Below, in pieces: positions 1-20,000 of a DNA stretch of 64,000 nucleotides (within the stretch, counting starts at the first letter, position 1; every line of letters begins with the position of its first letter). The stretch is taken from assembly GCA_021613335.1 (NCBI GenBank), contig JAJTWR010000311.1, forward strand, positions 493,501 to 557,500, read 5' to 3'. The position numbers and the translations under genes are program-made. The notes beneath the pieces were generated by a model. The model saw nothing but the letters and a program-made list of their open reading frames with translations. It was not told the origin of the DNA and did not search any database. The DNA is from Whitmania pigra (Eukaryota; Annelida; Clitellata; Hirudinida; Haemopidae).

Positions 1-870
1 AATAATCAATTAATTCCTTTCTCAAATGAATATTGAAAGTGATTATATATATACACATATGTGCGTGCAATATTTATTGAAATGAATCTCATTTGAATTT
101 AGAGTTATTTATTAAATTAAACATGTCGATAATGAGATTCATACAAGGGTAATGTTTCTGTTAAACGATCAGTCACCGTCAATGTTTGGAGCAATTCACC
201 CCAAAGGCATGTTTCATACAAAAATCTTAAACAAAAGATCATGTGCACTCGATTTACTCCAATTAATTGTGCGCTGTAACTACGCATTTTCATGGCATAA
301 TTGACTTGCAGGTGATTTGAAACCAAATTGACTACCAAATGTCTTCATGCAGCCTTTTTGCTCTTAATGTTGTGCCTTAATGAGATCGCTTAAAATATTT
401 CTCGTCACACTGGCTTGTCAAATGAATCAGGCAAATTAGCATGTTAACACACATAAGCCGCATACTTTTATAGCTTTTCACTCCATAGTTTCTACAAACA
501 TTTACCCAAACACATCTATTCACTATAACGAAGATCTAACATTTTTAGTTGGAAATCTGGAGTCATTACAATTTATTTTAAAATTAAAATTCACTAAATT
601 AAAAATAAAATAAAATAAAAATGTTAATCGAATGATTACTTCGAAAGCCCTCCCTAACACGTTGAAAAAGTATAAAGACAAGACATCGTCTTTAAAAAGA
701 GTTATTTAAATGTCACGCAATATCAGCTATCGAATCACTAACAACTGTCTCATTTAAAGTTTTAATTTTTGAATGTTTTACTGAATGTTTCACCAGTACA
801 TAAATAAATTCAGGTTTAATAAGTAATCACTGATCCATAATTTGAATAATTTTGTTGATCACAAACTCAC

Positions 871-7146
<6,276 letters not shown>

Positions 7147-7656
7147 TTGACCATTGAATCCATGAATTATTATGAATGAATTACAACATCAGCACCGCTT
7201 GCAAGACAAAAGTTGTTTAATCTCCCTACGAACTGCTACTCAGTCAAATACTCTTTCCCTCACTCGACACCTTCTCTAACTCTTTTTCGATTAACTTTGG
7301 CTGACTTCGTTTCAGATATCGGATTTAATTTCTTAAATTATAATTATTTTTCTGTTAACGTTTTAAATAAATAGCTTGATTAAAGATTAAAAAGTTAAGG
7401 TTTTTTTTTATTTTTGGTCAAGGAAAACAATCTTGAGATGATGTGGGACTATGTATTTGTTTATTTATTGAAAATATTTCATCAAATTTTAAGAGAATGG
7501 TTTTATTAAACCATATTCGATTTTCAAGCGCTTGATTAAACACCAATTATAAAAACAGCCAAAAAAAAAATTTTCAAATTCTGACTAATCACCAGAGGTC
7601 GACACTACACTCATGTGGATTGAAATCTCAAAGTATTAATCTGTAAATGAACTCCT

Positions 7657-10123
7657 TCAGTTGTAATAATTGGGGTCCTTGCGAGTTTTGCAGATGAGGT
7701 CCCTGACTTTACGACGAGTATCGCTCATTGGTGCCTTTACGTCCTTGTAGTTCTGCATTACGTAATATTTCTCACTGTTAAGTTCATCATTCAATTTATT
7801 GTTATTTAGTATGATAAAACATTGATTGATGATGATAATAATATCGTTTGATATTTATGAACTACACATCATCGTTTAAAAGTGATAAGGGCGGTTCGAA
7901 CCACAATGGGGCGTGGTGCATCCACAGCCACCGATGCCGAGCGTGGTTTCCTTGCAGGTTGTGCTGAATAGGGAGCCTCTGAGAAGCGACTCCTCGATCT
8001 TCCTGACCTGAGATTTGATGAAGAGTTGTATTCGCCACCAGTGTGCAGTTTGTAGGTCGATCCATAAGTCGGAACCTGGTTTTAATTTCGTCGATGCGTT
8101 GTTTTATATTGCTGCCCGTGAAATTGATTAAAAATAATTAAGGGCTTCATTGATGACTTTAAATAATAAAATAAGTTTTAACGTGGTTAAATGGGTTTTA
8201 AAAAAAATGGCTTTCTTCATAAACCAAATCAAACGATTCAAACCGGTGGCTTTGCTGAATGAGTCAAATCAGTCGAAACGGTCGTGTTCAGCGCAGGTGT
8301 GGTGTGCCTGTAAAATGCCATGGAATAAGGACGCCTTGCCACACTGGGGGACCTCACCACGCTGGAAGATCTCAGCACACTTGGAGACCTCGCCACCGAT
8401 CTTGGAGCCTGCGAAAGGTTTATTTTTATTCGCACTTGTAATTAATAATACAACTTTACTTTATCGTTGGAATTCAGAATAAACATCGAACCAAACACTA
8501 ACATAACTTGTCAAAGGTCTGTAGACACTTGTGACGAAATTGGTTTGAGATAAGGAGGGGGATGGTGAGGGTGAAGCCACGCGGGTGCTCAGTGAGTAGC
8601 TGGGTTGGTAGCCACTCTTCGAAACAAAAAATGCAACATTGAAACCATTCGCGGAGATTCATTGAAATATTTTGTTACAAGCAGGAATTTGAAGTTCAGG
8701 AAACACATTTAGATTCAATGTATTAATAAGCGTTAAATGAGAACATCAAAATGGAAACGGAATCATTTCAATATGATTAAGTTTAATATGATGAAATGTT
8801 AGTTCAGGGAAATAGTTTTAATGACGACGGTTTTAAATGTTAGCTCAGGAAATAATTGTTGTTGTTGGGATGAATTTAGAAAGATTAGATGCTCACATAG
8901 CTGTTGGTTGAAGTCCATCCAGAAGTACTTGGTGTCCAGGTGGGAGGTCGGTACAGGTGTTGAGTAGCATAGGAAGGTGTTCCAGTGTAGGTGGAGTTAT
9001 AATAACTCACACCCGGAGTGCTCCTCGAACGAAAACTGGGAGTGTACGAAGAGTACCTGGATGGAATGACACTTATTGAAATAATTACTAATTAATCAGG
9101 CTTAATTAAGTAATTAATTAACAGTTTTATAGAAACAAAAGTAATGGTTTTATGAAAGGGATAATTAAAACAAATACAGGAATTGTCGGAGAATACCTTG
9201 GCGTTGAAGCCAGGAAAGCTTCAACTTCATCGTCCATTGAAGTTCGTTTTCTGGTTGCCACTGGGCGAAGTCCATTGACCCATGTTCGGCGTCTGAGGTC
9301 GGTCGAGTAAGATCGCGGGTAGGAAGGCAAGGTTCGAGCAGATGAGACGTAGTTATAGTACGAGGGGACTCTGGCACGAGGGACATGGCCGTAGCCGACC
9401 GAGGTGTATGGCACCGAGTAGGTAGTGGTCGTTTCTTCGACTAAAGGAGGTGAGTAACTGGAATCCATAACGATCGGCGATGGCGGATGAACGCTGCTGA
9501 AGTACTGCAAGAAAAAAAAAGAAATTACTATGCTTTCGTAAATAATTTATTTTGTGCCTTTTTTGAGAATGTGTTCACATATGTTCTTGTTTGTATTTTA
9601 TTTTGCCATTTTAATTAATTTATTAATGGCTTTAATGATGTTTTTATTTAAGTTCCGAACGAATCACAATATTCAACTTCACAAACCACTTTGCTGATGT
9701 TTCTCACCAAATCCCTCTCTGGTCTCGAGTTTGAGCCGATGAAGTCATCAGTGTCCAAGAAGATCCTCGATGTCCTGTTGAACAGCTGAGGTTCCAAATC
9801 GGAATCAAATTCATTCTTGAATTCCTCAACCCGGTGTATATGAACTGGAGTTATTAAATCTCATTATAGATACGAAATGTCCTGCACCAAATTTCTATCA
9901 TATGCTATTTTCTATAACTATTTTTATTTTATTTATTTATTATTTATTAATTTTTATTTTTTTTAATTTTTACCAGGCACTGAAGCTCCTCTTTTTCCCG
10001 GGAATTCAGAGAAGTAAAGCTTAAAAAACGTTCACAACATCGTGATTTTAGCATCTTGAAATGTAAATTCTTAAAAATTAAAATGTCAAATAAAAGACTC
10101 ACTGTTCTTCCTCTAAGGACCAT
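7657..10123 (-). CDS. Ser/Tyr/Arg-rich, probably disordered protein, 406 aa, unrecognised
   Basis: Nine exons on the minus strand: 10123-10103, 10019-9974, 9844-9708, 9504-9197, 9056-8897, 8616-8503, 8408-8244, 8075-7902, 7752-7657. Together they are 407 codons including TGA, phase-consistent at every junction. The start is the ATG of MVLRGRT, whose exon ends at a gtgagt donor. The N-terminal part is acidic (VEEFKNEFDSDLEP). The middle is full of Tyr, Ser, Pro and Arg (YSSYTPSFRSRSTPG, SPSPSPSLS), then comes a repeat-like RSPSVLRSSSVVRSPSV stretch. The C-terminus is more ordered and basic (SDTRRKVRDLICKTRKDPNYY). There is no signal peptide, membrane segment or catalytic motif. The composition resembles cytoskeletal or scaffold proteins, but I recognise no family and assign no function. 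Weakest points: the small exon 10019-9974, and the donor at 7902, which bypasses an in-frame TGA at 7876-7878. Confidence 0.72.
9057..9196 (-). other. Short intron typical of this gene
   Basis: A gt...ag intron of 140 bp. It is the only phase-2 intron in a gene whose other introns are phase 0 or 1. The AG|G junction restores Arg between TPR and YSSYTPS. Confidence 0.7.
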
Positions 10124-11139
10124 GTTTATTCTAATTGAACCGCTTTTTTGTTTCCGTTTGTTACTCAACTCACTGAACTCGCCGATGCTGTTCAATTGTC
10201 CAATTAATCAATTAATCGACGTTATTCGAGGAAATCCGGATGTTAATTCAACTTGAAAATGGTCGAAAATAAAGGATGAAAATAAGACAACCTGTTGCCA
10301 CCTCAGGCACAAATTTTCTCCAAGCAATCCGACAACTCGCAAACTGAACTCCTCACCAGTGCTGTTATAGCGCCAGTTATTGCTTTCCTGAGCTGCTCGT
10401 GTTAGATGCTTGTTGCGAGCCAGCTAAATTCTTCTCGGGATGTCACTCATAGTTACTATTACATTTATTATTACTTAACCATTATTCGATGCACTTTAAC
10501 GACCTCGAACAGGAATTCTGTGATTCTTCGTAGGACTTTCGCATTTCGGAAATATTGTTTGTTACTACGGTTGTTTGTATTGTCGTCAAGCAAATACTTT
10601 TACTATATATGGGATGGAAAGACGTTTAAAGATGAAAACTTGCAATCCAGCCCGCGATGGATTGAAGGTACGAGTGAATGACTTGCAGCTCCAACCAAGT
10701 TGTTGCTCGGCGAAGGCTCGCTTAGCAGTTGCAAGGAGCATTTGTTTGTGTTTTTTAAATTTTTATGCATCAATTGGGTGCGCGTTTGAAAATTGTTTTT
10801 AAAAACATTTGCTTTTAATCTCATCAAGACTATTTTCTTATTACTAACCAACAACATCTCGTTTTAGCTTTTATCAGGACGCTTATCATCGCAACCTATT
10901 AAAAGAACCTTGTCATTGTTTGGAATTAATATATATATATATATATATATTACTCGCAGTAATAATAATTATAACTTAAAATTATAATTAACGGTTCGAG
11001 TAGAATTTAATTAAATAAATGATATCTTCTAATTACTGTTACTCAAAATGGCCAATTTTGTTGTAAATAGGCGTAAATCATGTCGTATTGCGCAAGTTAT
11101 TCGCACTTGTAATTGAAGGCATTCCTGACTAAGGAATGA

Positions 11140-11346
11140 ATTCGAACAACCGAGAAAATAAATAAACGAGTGAACGATGCTGAGTCCATTCACGAAATGC
11201 TCCGAGATCCAAGCATTGAGGCCAGTTCCATGAAGGGAATGTTTCGGAAGCTGCTTAAAGTCCGAAATAATCTTGGTCTGCAAGAAGCAGGTCAAAAGAA
11301 TATGGAAAGATTTGTGGAAAACAAAATTCCAGACTTTGGAAGGTGA
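11140..11346 (+). CDS. Orphan exon-like ORF, possible terminal exon
   Basis: An open stretch of 68 codons ending in TGA, in a locally GC-richer patch. The predicted peptide is charged and well mixed (DAESIHEMLRDPSIEASSM, MFRKLLKVRNNLGLQEAG, ERFVENKIPDFGR), unlike the low-complexity shadows around it. The upstream boundary is uncertain: a TGA precedes it at 11137 and I could not choose an acceptor. No partner exon was found nearby. It could be the last exon of an unrecognised gene, a remnant, or chance. The minus strand of the same patch is also open for part of its length. Confidence 0.33.
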   Translation: MRTTEKINKRVNDAESIHEMLRDPSIEASSMKGMFRKLLKVRNNLGLQEAGQKNMERFVENKIPDFGR

Positions 11347-12742
11347 AATGGAAACGTTTCTTTCATTTCAACTTTCAGCATTCCACGTCCTGATAAACGA
11401 AGCAGTGATTTTTCAAATTTTTTAAAGCTGTTCTGTTTCGTAGACGTGTCTACCTTAAGAGAATTTATTTCGTTCTCTTCGGTCTTTTAAATGCATTTAA
11501 ATTTAAAGTTTATCTAATTTACATTTATTTAAGCTTGCGAAAATGCAATACGTAGTTTTGAATGTTATTGGTAATAATTCGATGAAATCTTTTTTAATTT
11601 ATCTTTTTATCTTAATTTTCTTTGAAATTCTCACGTTCGAATTGCTGATTAAGACAAATTCTTTCTTAACAAATAATTAGTAATTTGTTTTAATAATCAA
11701 TTACTACTATTAAATGCATTGAAAAACGAATAGTTATGAGGCTTCTAAAGAGAATAAATTTTTTTCAACCTTATAAAAGATGCATTTAGGCTTTGGAATA
11801 AAAATCTAACTTATAAATTATATAAAACTAATTAATTATAAAATTAATATTTTATTAGGATCATTCAAATTATCTAAAATTTATATTTATTTCTATAAAA
11901 TCGATGTCAGCGTGCATCCACACTAACATTTCAGTTCCTAGGCGTTTCGTTTTTAAAAAAGCACTTTGACAGCTTTTCACTCTGATCTTTAGAGTCTTAA
12001 AACTTGTTAAAACCTAGCTTAAACGTTGTTGAAAACTTAAAATGCCTTTCCATTTGTTATTTCTTGGTATTTTTCATGTGATTTAAGCGGTAATAGGTTT
12101 TCCACTTCAAAATCTTGAAATTCTTTTTACAGCCCATTTTGAAATTTTTACTCAAAAATCACTTTGGTAAAAATCAAAGTTGGTGAACTTTTTATTTCTC
12201 CATTTCAAACTAAAACTTCAAAAAATGTTTAAATATCCTTTACAGAAATCAAGCATTTGCCACATTTTAGTAAATATTTTAGTAAATCATTCAAAGATTT
12301 TATTAATCACCTTTATTCTCCCGTAAATGAAATACATATAATACATATAATATATACATATAATAATGCATGTGTCGCTTATTTGAAAGAAAGCAAGGAG
12401 ATTCATTAAATAAGGCGTTTTTTAAGGAAGAAATACGCTGGAAAATAATGGAAATATGCATCCTGGTTAAAATTCCTGGTACTTGATTTGATTAAAACTT
12501 GTATCCTGTGAAGGTAGATTTGCAGATTAATTACTAGAATTATAAGAATGTATTAAATCAATTTTAAGTGAAAATATCATCTACATTTGTAATGTGTTAG
12601 ACAGCCTGTGTTGATGATATTTATACATAAATAATCCTATTTGAAAGCATTTAATTTGATAAATAGTCAGTATAATCGGGTTTTATTTTATTTATTTGAT
12701 TTATGCATTTTTAGTTAATTATAAATTAAAACTATATTTGGT

Positions 12743-12858
12743 TCATAAACCTCGATATGAATCCATCCGGTTTTGTAGAGCTTCTCTGATTTGTTTAACA
12801 ACTGCAGCGTTATCATGAACAACGTCTGCCATGAAGTTCATTCCGTACCCAGTGTCCG
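12743..12858 (-). CDS. Orphan terminal exon-like ORF
   Basis: On the minus strand an acceptor (ccttag) at 12859-12860 is followed by 38 codons in phase 1, ending at TGA 12745-12743. The peptide looks like real protein (DTGYGMNFMADVV, AAVVKQIREALQNRMDSYRGL). Upstream exons should lie at higher coordinates, but 12860-13686 shows none I can support. Family not recognised. It may belong with, or be an inverted relic of, the piece at 11140-11346; that is speculation. Confidence 0.35.
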
Positions 12859-13686
12859 CTAAGGTTGTTATTAATATTACCATCCTCATCATTATCATTA
12901 TTATTAAATATTAAATTTTTTATTGAATGTATTATTGTTATCATTAATTGAAAATACAATTCAAAATATTTCCCAAATGTGATATTTGCTATTGAAAAAT
13001 ACAACTCGTTTTGTTCACACATTTCAATTCATTCGAGTGAAAATTCATGAATATCTTAAGGCTTGCATGAATAATTAATAATAAACAATTGTACCCTTGC
13101 AGTCAGAAACAGGTCAAAAGAGCAAAATTTCAAATCTTTTAAATTTTCATGCTTAAAATTGAATCATCAATTTTATTTACCAAAAAAATTTCGAGTTTTT
13201 GCTTCGATTAAATTGTTTGCATTACTTTTGTTAATTTTTTAATACTGTTGTTTCAGATATTGAAAATTCAGAAAAAAGTTCACAGGTCAGATATAATTAG
13301 ACGAAAAACTAGGTCACGTTTTGCTTCTTTTAATAGAAAAATTAAAATAAATGAATATAAATAAATGTTACGGTAAATAAAATATTTCTAACAGTATACA
13401 TACCTTTCATTATTCTCAAGAGTTCCACATATACACGAATTAGAACATCATTCTTAACCATAACTGATAAAAGGTTTTATGGAAATAAGGAGTGTGAGGT
13501 GTCATCATGCCTGAGTGATTTTAGCGGCCAATTTTTATAAAGGCTTTGTGGCAGCTTTTTGAAAAGTTCGAATGAAGCAGGCGTGGTTTACGAACTGTTA
13601 TTCATACACCTTAATTGACGTCAATTTCACAGTTTTTAAGATCAATGATGTTCTCGTTAAGTTTGTTTAAAAAATTATTTTCAAAT

Positions 13687-16600
13687 ATGAACTTCAGAGG
13701 ACTACAGATCGTTATTTTTTGTTACTCTTGCATTCCAATTATACATGGAAGGAGTGATGGTGCCCCAGAGGATGCTTGTAACTCCATGACCCCAAATCAT
13801 CCCGGTGTTACATTCCAGGACCCTGAAACTTTGCCTTATTCAATTTCTTTTGAACCCGGATGTTCAACAGGTGAGTTTTCCATGTTATTTAAAATTAATG
13901 TGTTTTACAAATGCTTAAAAATTGAGTGATTTATTGACTATTACTTATTATTATTATTACAATATATAATGACTGTCATTAAGGTTGAGTTATTGATTGT
14001 GACTCATTGGTATGTTTTTCAAAATGATGAAATAATTTAAACTTAATCGGACCTTAGTTAACCAATTCATTAATCTAATAATCGTTTGTCATCGTCGAAT
14101 TGTTTTCTAAAGTCAGTTGAACAAATTTGTTGCAGTTATAATCCAAGGCACCGTCGTTTTCAAGGGATTTTTGTTAAAAGCTGTTAATGAAAGAAACGAA
14201 ACAGTTGGAAAATTTCTTATGATTAACGAAAGAACAAAACTAGTTTGCGGGGTAATTTCTAATTGTTTCCAATATAAACACTCCTCTTAAATTTTCCAAC
14301 AATATATCGTTTATGGGGCGCCGTCTAAGTTTTCGAAGACTTGAGGCATTAGTTTAATGCATTAGGCATTAGCTGTGTTCCTTATTCTACGAATAGTAAT
14401 TGTAAATGAAGTTACTTGTATAATTGCTACAGTTATTATTTAAAAAAATTATAGCACTCGAAATGACTTTAAATAAATGCCAACATTTAATGATAATATG
14501 CAATAATTTTAGTAGATAATATGCAATAATTTTAGTAGATAATATGCAATAATTTCAGAAGATAATATGCAATAATTTTAGAAGATAATATGCAATAATT
14601 TTAGTAGATAATATGCAATAATTTTAGTAGATAATATGCAATAAATGCCAACATTTATTTAATTATTTGTTTATTTAATAACAACATATTTGAATAAACA
14701 GTTTACATTATTTTTTACATAATATGTAAAGTATGGTGAATGTTTTTAAGGAGGTTTTGAAATCTTTCAGGATCAAGCTGTTACACACTCTGAAAGACTC
14801 AATGTTAGTCAAATAGGACTCAGGTGGAATTCTGATGGTTTTCTCGGAGAAGTATACTTCCAGTAAGTTCTCGAACAGACAATTTGCTCAGCAATAAAAC
14901 GCGAAAATACATAATTGACTGTACTTATATTACATTAGTAATATGCTTATTAGTAAACAAATATTATTTATTTAGAGGAACAATTGTGAAGGATTTTTCA
15001 AACTTTTGGAGCATAAGGAGTTCAAGTTGCGACACAAGAGCTCTGCTTACCATATCTGCAACTACAACTACTACTGCGAATGCGACCACAACAACTTTCG
15101 CTTTGGCATCATCTTTAAGCCCATCATTATTGGAGTGTGATGGCTGCAACACCAAAACTACGAATGAAGTAAGACCATCTGCAACCCCAATACAAGTAAG
15201 AAGTTTGAGTTAAAGTCACTTGAGAGCATTTATTACAAAAACTCTTGCAGAATATTCAAACACAACAATCGTGTCCTCCGAACGTCAAGTGTTTCCAATG
15301 TCTAGATAGTAACTGTGTCATCACGTGGGCACAGGAAACGAAAGATTACGTAGACTTTCAAATTTCAGCTTACGTCAGAAGCGATAACCGCTATTTAGCC
15401 ATGGCCTTTTCTTACGATGAAGAAATGGTTTGTGAAAAGAAATGACTTTATTTCCTATGTCTGATGATAAATCATAAATTTTAACCACAGGGAAATGACA
15501 GCGTGGTTCTCTGTTGGAAAGAAGGAAGCGGATATTTAGCCGAAGTTTGGTTCACAGGAGAAGATTCTATCAGCAAAACTCCAGACGTAAATAATGATTT
15601 AAGAGCCATTTTAAGATAAATATTTATAATGCTGATATAATTTTAAGATAAATATTTATAATTCTGATATAATTTTTAGCCCCTGGAAAGCCTCGATATG
15701 AGCAAAACCAAGGGTTTCTACGAAGACAATTGGATGAGCTGCAAATTCTCCAAAAGAATAGAGCGTGGTGTGAACAGCTCTCGCGAAGTTTATTATCTTA
15801 ATGAATCGATCTACAATTTATTATTTGCTACTGGAATGATGAGTTCGGGTGAGTTGATCGTTAGCTTAGCATAATTTAAAATGAAATCGAGGTTCTAATT
15901 TAACTTCACATTTTCCCGCCAGATGGGCCACTCAAACACGAGAGAAAAACATCTTCTACCTCAAAGTTCAATTTTACAGACTTTGAGATATATATTCCAA
16001 TATCATCCGAAGTAAATATTTCAATAACGTTACAACTTCTTAAATGTATTTAATTCATTTAATTAACAAAAAAAAAGAGGCTTTTCAATAGCAAGATGAG
16101 GCAATTCAGAAAATCCTAATAAATGTACAATTGATTAACAAAACATAAAAAAAATGATCTTTTCAAATTTTAAAACAGCTTAAGTACATGGAATCATGCC
16201 CTGTGAATGCAGGCTGTTTCCCCTGTTCGGGAGACAAATGCGTGATAAACTGGAATGCAAAAGATAATGAATACCAGACGTTTCAGATATCCGCTCCTGT
16301 AGCAGGTGAAACTTCTTACCTAGCGATGGCTCTTTCAAGAGATGGAAACATGGTTATCAATGACTCCATTTATTGTTAAATGCGTTAACACTTGAATAAT
16401 AAGTTGAAATTCTAGGATAACTCCAGCATAACTGTTTGCTATAAAAATGGCGATTCATTCGCTGCAAAGATGTGGTATTCCGTGGGTCATAAAGTTCAAC
16501 TTGCACCGAACGTGAGCTTAGTTGATTCGAATTAAATTGAACTCTAATGAGATCTTTTAATGAACAACACCGGTTTTTACATTCAGCCTTTTGAAAGCTT

Positions 16601-16961
16601 GGATCCTTCGAGTACTGACGGAAGTTATTCAAATGGGAGGATGAGTTGCAAGTTCTCGAAACGAATCAAACGTCCACAAGGAAGCAATAACTCAGTTTAT
16701 TATCTTAACGATCGGCTCTTTTATTTATTATTTGCTACTGGACCAATGATCAATGGAGGTAAAAGATGGAAAGTCACAACTTATTAAATTCTTCTAATGG
16801 CTTATTTTGCAATAACGTAAACTTTTTGTGTTATTGAACTGTTAGCCATAAATATTAGAAGACAGTTGCTTTAAAAAAACGGAATAAAACGGACTATCTA
16901 ACAACATCCTTCGCTTATGAATTTTATGTAGATCACTGGCTAATCTATAATAATAATAATG

Positions 16962-16993
<32 letters not shown>

Positions 16994-17021
16994 TAATGAT
17001 AATAATAATAATAATAATAAC

Positions 17022-17078
<57 letters not shown>

Positions 17079-20000
17079 CATAATCATAATAATAATATTA
17101 ATAATAATAATAATAACAATAGTTAATTTGTATTCTGTGTTTTTCTGTTTTATTAGCTAATAATAATAATAATTATTATAATTATAATCATAAAAATAAT
17201 TAATCTGTAATTAATAAGTAATCTGTGTTTTTCATCTTTAATTCGATGGCATTATTTTAAGATATTTTAGTAGAAAATCTTATTTCCAATCTTCCAGTCT
17301 TCTTTCGTATACCTCTTTATCGATATTTAATGTTTTATATTAATCATAAAGTTAGCGAACGTTAATTAATATGGAAATATATAATATTAGAATTGTAAAT
17401 AAATACAACTTGGGCTGTTGCTTTTCACAATATTGACCTCATGTTTTTAAAGAAATATTTAGTTTAATTTTACGTATCCTTATTGTTGCTAATACGAATT
17501 AAATTTAAACAATTTTATTAAATTTCACAAACCGACAGAAACTCTAGATAAACATGTTTACAAGACATCTTCAGCTTTAGCCTTGAATCTCACTGATACT
17601 TCAACAATAAACATTGGGGATCAATCTACATCAAATAGCCTTATTAAAGCACATGGTAATAAATTGTCGAATAAACTTTGTCGATTATTTTTGGAATCAT
17701 TTAAACGTTAAAATTTTCTTCGTCAAATTCTTAAGCAATTACTTTAACATTTAAAACTAAAAATGTTCTACTATTGCAAGCGATTATAATTGTGCTGTTA
17801 TTGATGATTACGATGGTGACTCAATGTAAATGTAGTTCAAACGTAGCGCTATATGAGTAGTACCAGAGCCTCTTTTTGTGACCTATTTACATACAAAGTT
17901 CAAGCTGAGTTACCAGGGAGATGATTTGAATGCCTTATCCAGGAACGCGATTCTTGCAGGACGACGATGACGGCATTTATAGCACTCGATTTTTCTCAAT
18001 TTTTATGAAATAGTAACTTAAAGAATTGTCTTATTTTGAATATTTTATTTTCACTTTATTAACATATTGTAAGAAAATGACAACCCTTTTACTGATCTGC
18101 TGTCATAAATGTGTGTTCTAGGAATCTTGATGGTGATAGCTTGGTTGATGATGGCAAGTGTTAGCATTTTGTTGCCGAGGTACTTCAAGTCCGCCTGGAA
18201 AGACAAGACGATACTAAATAAGCCCATATGGTTTCCTGTCAGTAACATCATGCATTATTATATTTTTAGATATGTTAATGTTGTTTACACGATTGCAAGA
18301 ATAATAGTTAAATATCTCATGAATAAGCTGAACAAATTCAATTACAGATTCATCAGATATTGATGGTCTTTGTTTTCTTATTGACTGCCATTGCCTTCAT
18401 CATCATTTTCTGTGAAGTCAGAGGATACGTGGATCAGGTATTATTAAAATCAATAAACAATAAACAAGTATTATGCACTTACATTGATCATTATATTGAT
18501 AAACTTATATCATACGTAACATTGGAAGTCATATTATTATCAATTTATAAATCGACATTTAGGATGATGATTCCACGACAAGAGCACATGCTCCCATAGG
18601 AATTATAATTATGATTCTCGTTGTTCTCAATGTAAGTTAATTCTTAAATTTACTTTTGGAACATTTTTCATCACATCATAATAAATGCAAATATTTGAGA
18701 TCATCTTTTCAATGTCTGTTTTAATGTTTCGACTAAGTTGCAATTATCTATGACATAGATTTTATATTGTAATGCCTTTTTTAAAAATTGAAGGATTTCC
18801 AACACAATCTTTGCCTCCAGTTCGGCTTTTTAGAGTTGTTTGTGATGATATCATTCTAATTTTAGTTAATTAAGAAGAAATATTTATTTTACAAAATATA
18901 TACATATAGTCAGAAAAAATATTTCTTAAACAAGTTATAATCACGCTGTGATGTATCTTATTATCAAGAGCGTAGGCATTGTAGGCTTGTCAAGTCGCTT
19001 TGTGGCAGTGCAAGCTGGATTGCGGACGCAACAGTGTTGCTTTATAACTTGTAAAGTTAAAAGTCTCTGAGTTAACTAAATGCCATTTAATTTAGTAAAT
19101 AATAGTGTAAATCTAGGCATCTTAAATCTTAATCTAAATCATTCTAACTTCGAAAGATTTTGTATTTGTAACTACAAGTCCTCGAATTGTGATGTTAAAA
19201 TTAGAACTTTCTCAATAGAGAAAGATTTCTTCATAGAGAGACTTTCTATACACTTCTGCTGTTTGATGGTCTTTCAAATAGATTGTACATTTAAACGTGA
19301 TTATTAGTCATTGATTATTAATTTATTGCAGCCCGTAATGGCCCTTGCCAGATGCAATCCTGAACACAAATATCGATGGGTTTTTAACTATTTTCACACA
19401 TTTGTTGGAGAATTTGCCCTTATTCTTGCTGGTTAGTTGGTGTTACGAATTCAAAAGCTGTTTTTCAATGTTCAAGCTTATCTCATTAATAAATACGTAT
19501 TAAAGTTATTATTATACTATTGCTGATTTGTTTCAAATTTCTTAGTTAAATGTCAAAAAGTTAATTATAAAATGATTTCTAAGCTATAAATTTAGCTAAT
19601 TTTAAATTAGTCGTCACCTGCCGATATTTCTGTTAACGGAATGTTTTTAAAATTTAGTACACGTTTTAAAAATTTGTTTTAAACTGACAATGCTAAGCAT
19701 AAGAAATATTCGTATAAATATTGAAACATATTTTCGTAACAATTCCACATTTCCAAACGGAATTGTCAAAGTTATCAAGTAAGTTAATGTGGTCCAGTTG
19801 TACAGAATCAAACCTGCTTTTTTGAACAATTTTTATGTACGGCTTTACATCTCATTTCCTTGAACGTTAATATCAACCAAGAGATTTCCAGTTAAAATAT
19901 CTGTCTGTCCATTTGAAACCAGTTAAACCATGTCCACGTCTTCATACATCCGTTGAATGAATATTCATTACTTTTCAGTTATTAACATTTTCCTGAGTTT

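Larger units (their letters stand above)
10124..13686. other. Intergenic region, AT-rich
   Basis: About 3.5 kb between two divergently oriented genes. Apart from the orphan exon-like pieces at 11140-11346 and 12743-12858 and a short (TA)n run at 10930-10950, I see no coding or RNA feature. The promoters of both flanking genes should lie at its two ends, but I found no clear core promoter element. Confidence 0.6.

Noticed and set aside
827..870. Extension of the last visible ErbB exon past 871
   Set aside because: A strong gtgagt donor follows TGT-G at 870, and the extension leaves the conserved receptor sequence.
7876..7902. Termination of the Ser/Tyr/Arg-rich gene at the TGA near 7876
   Set aside because: The downstream piece 7752-7657 has a good acceptor, protein-like sequence and matching phase, so a donor at 7902 is preferred, though the earlier stop stays possible as an isoform.
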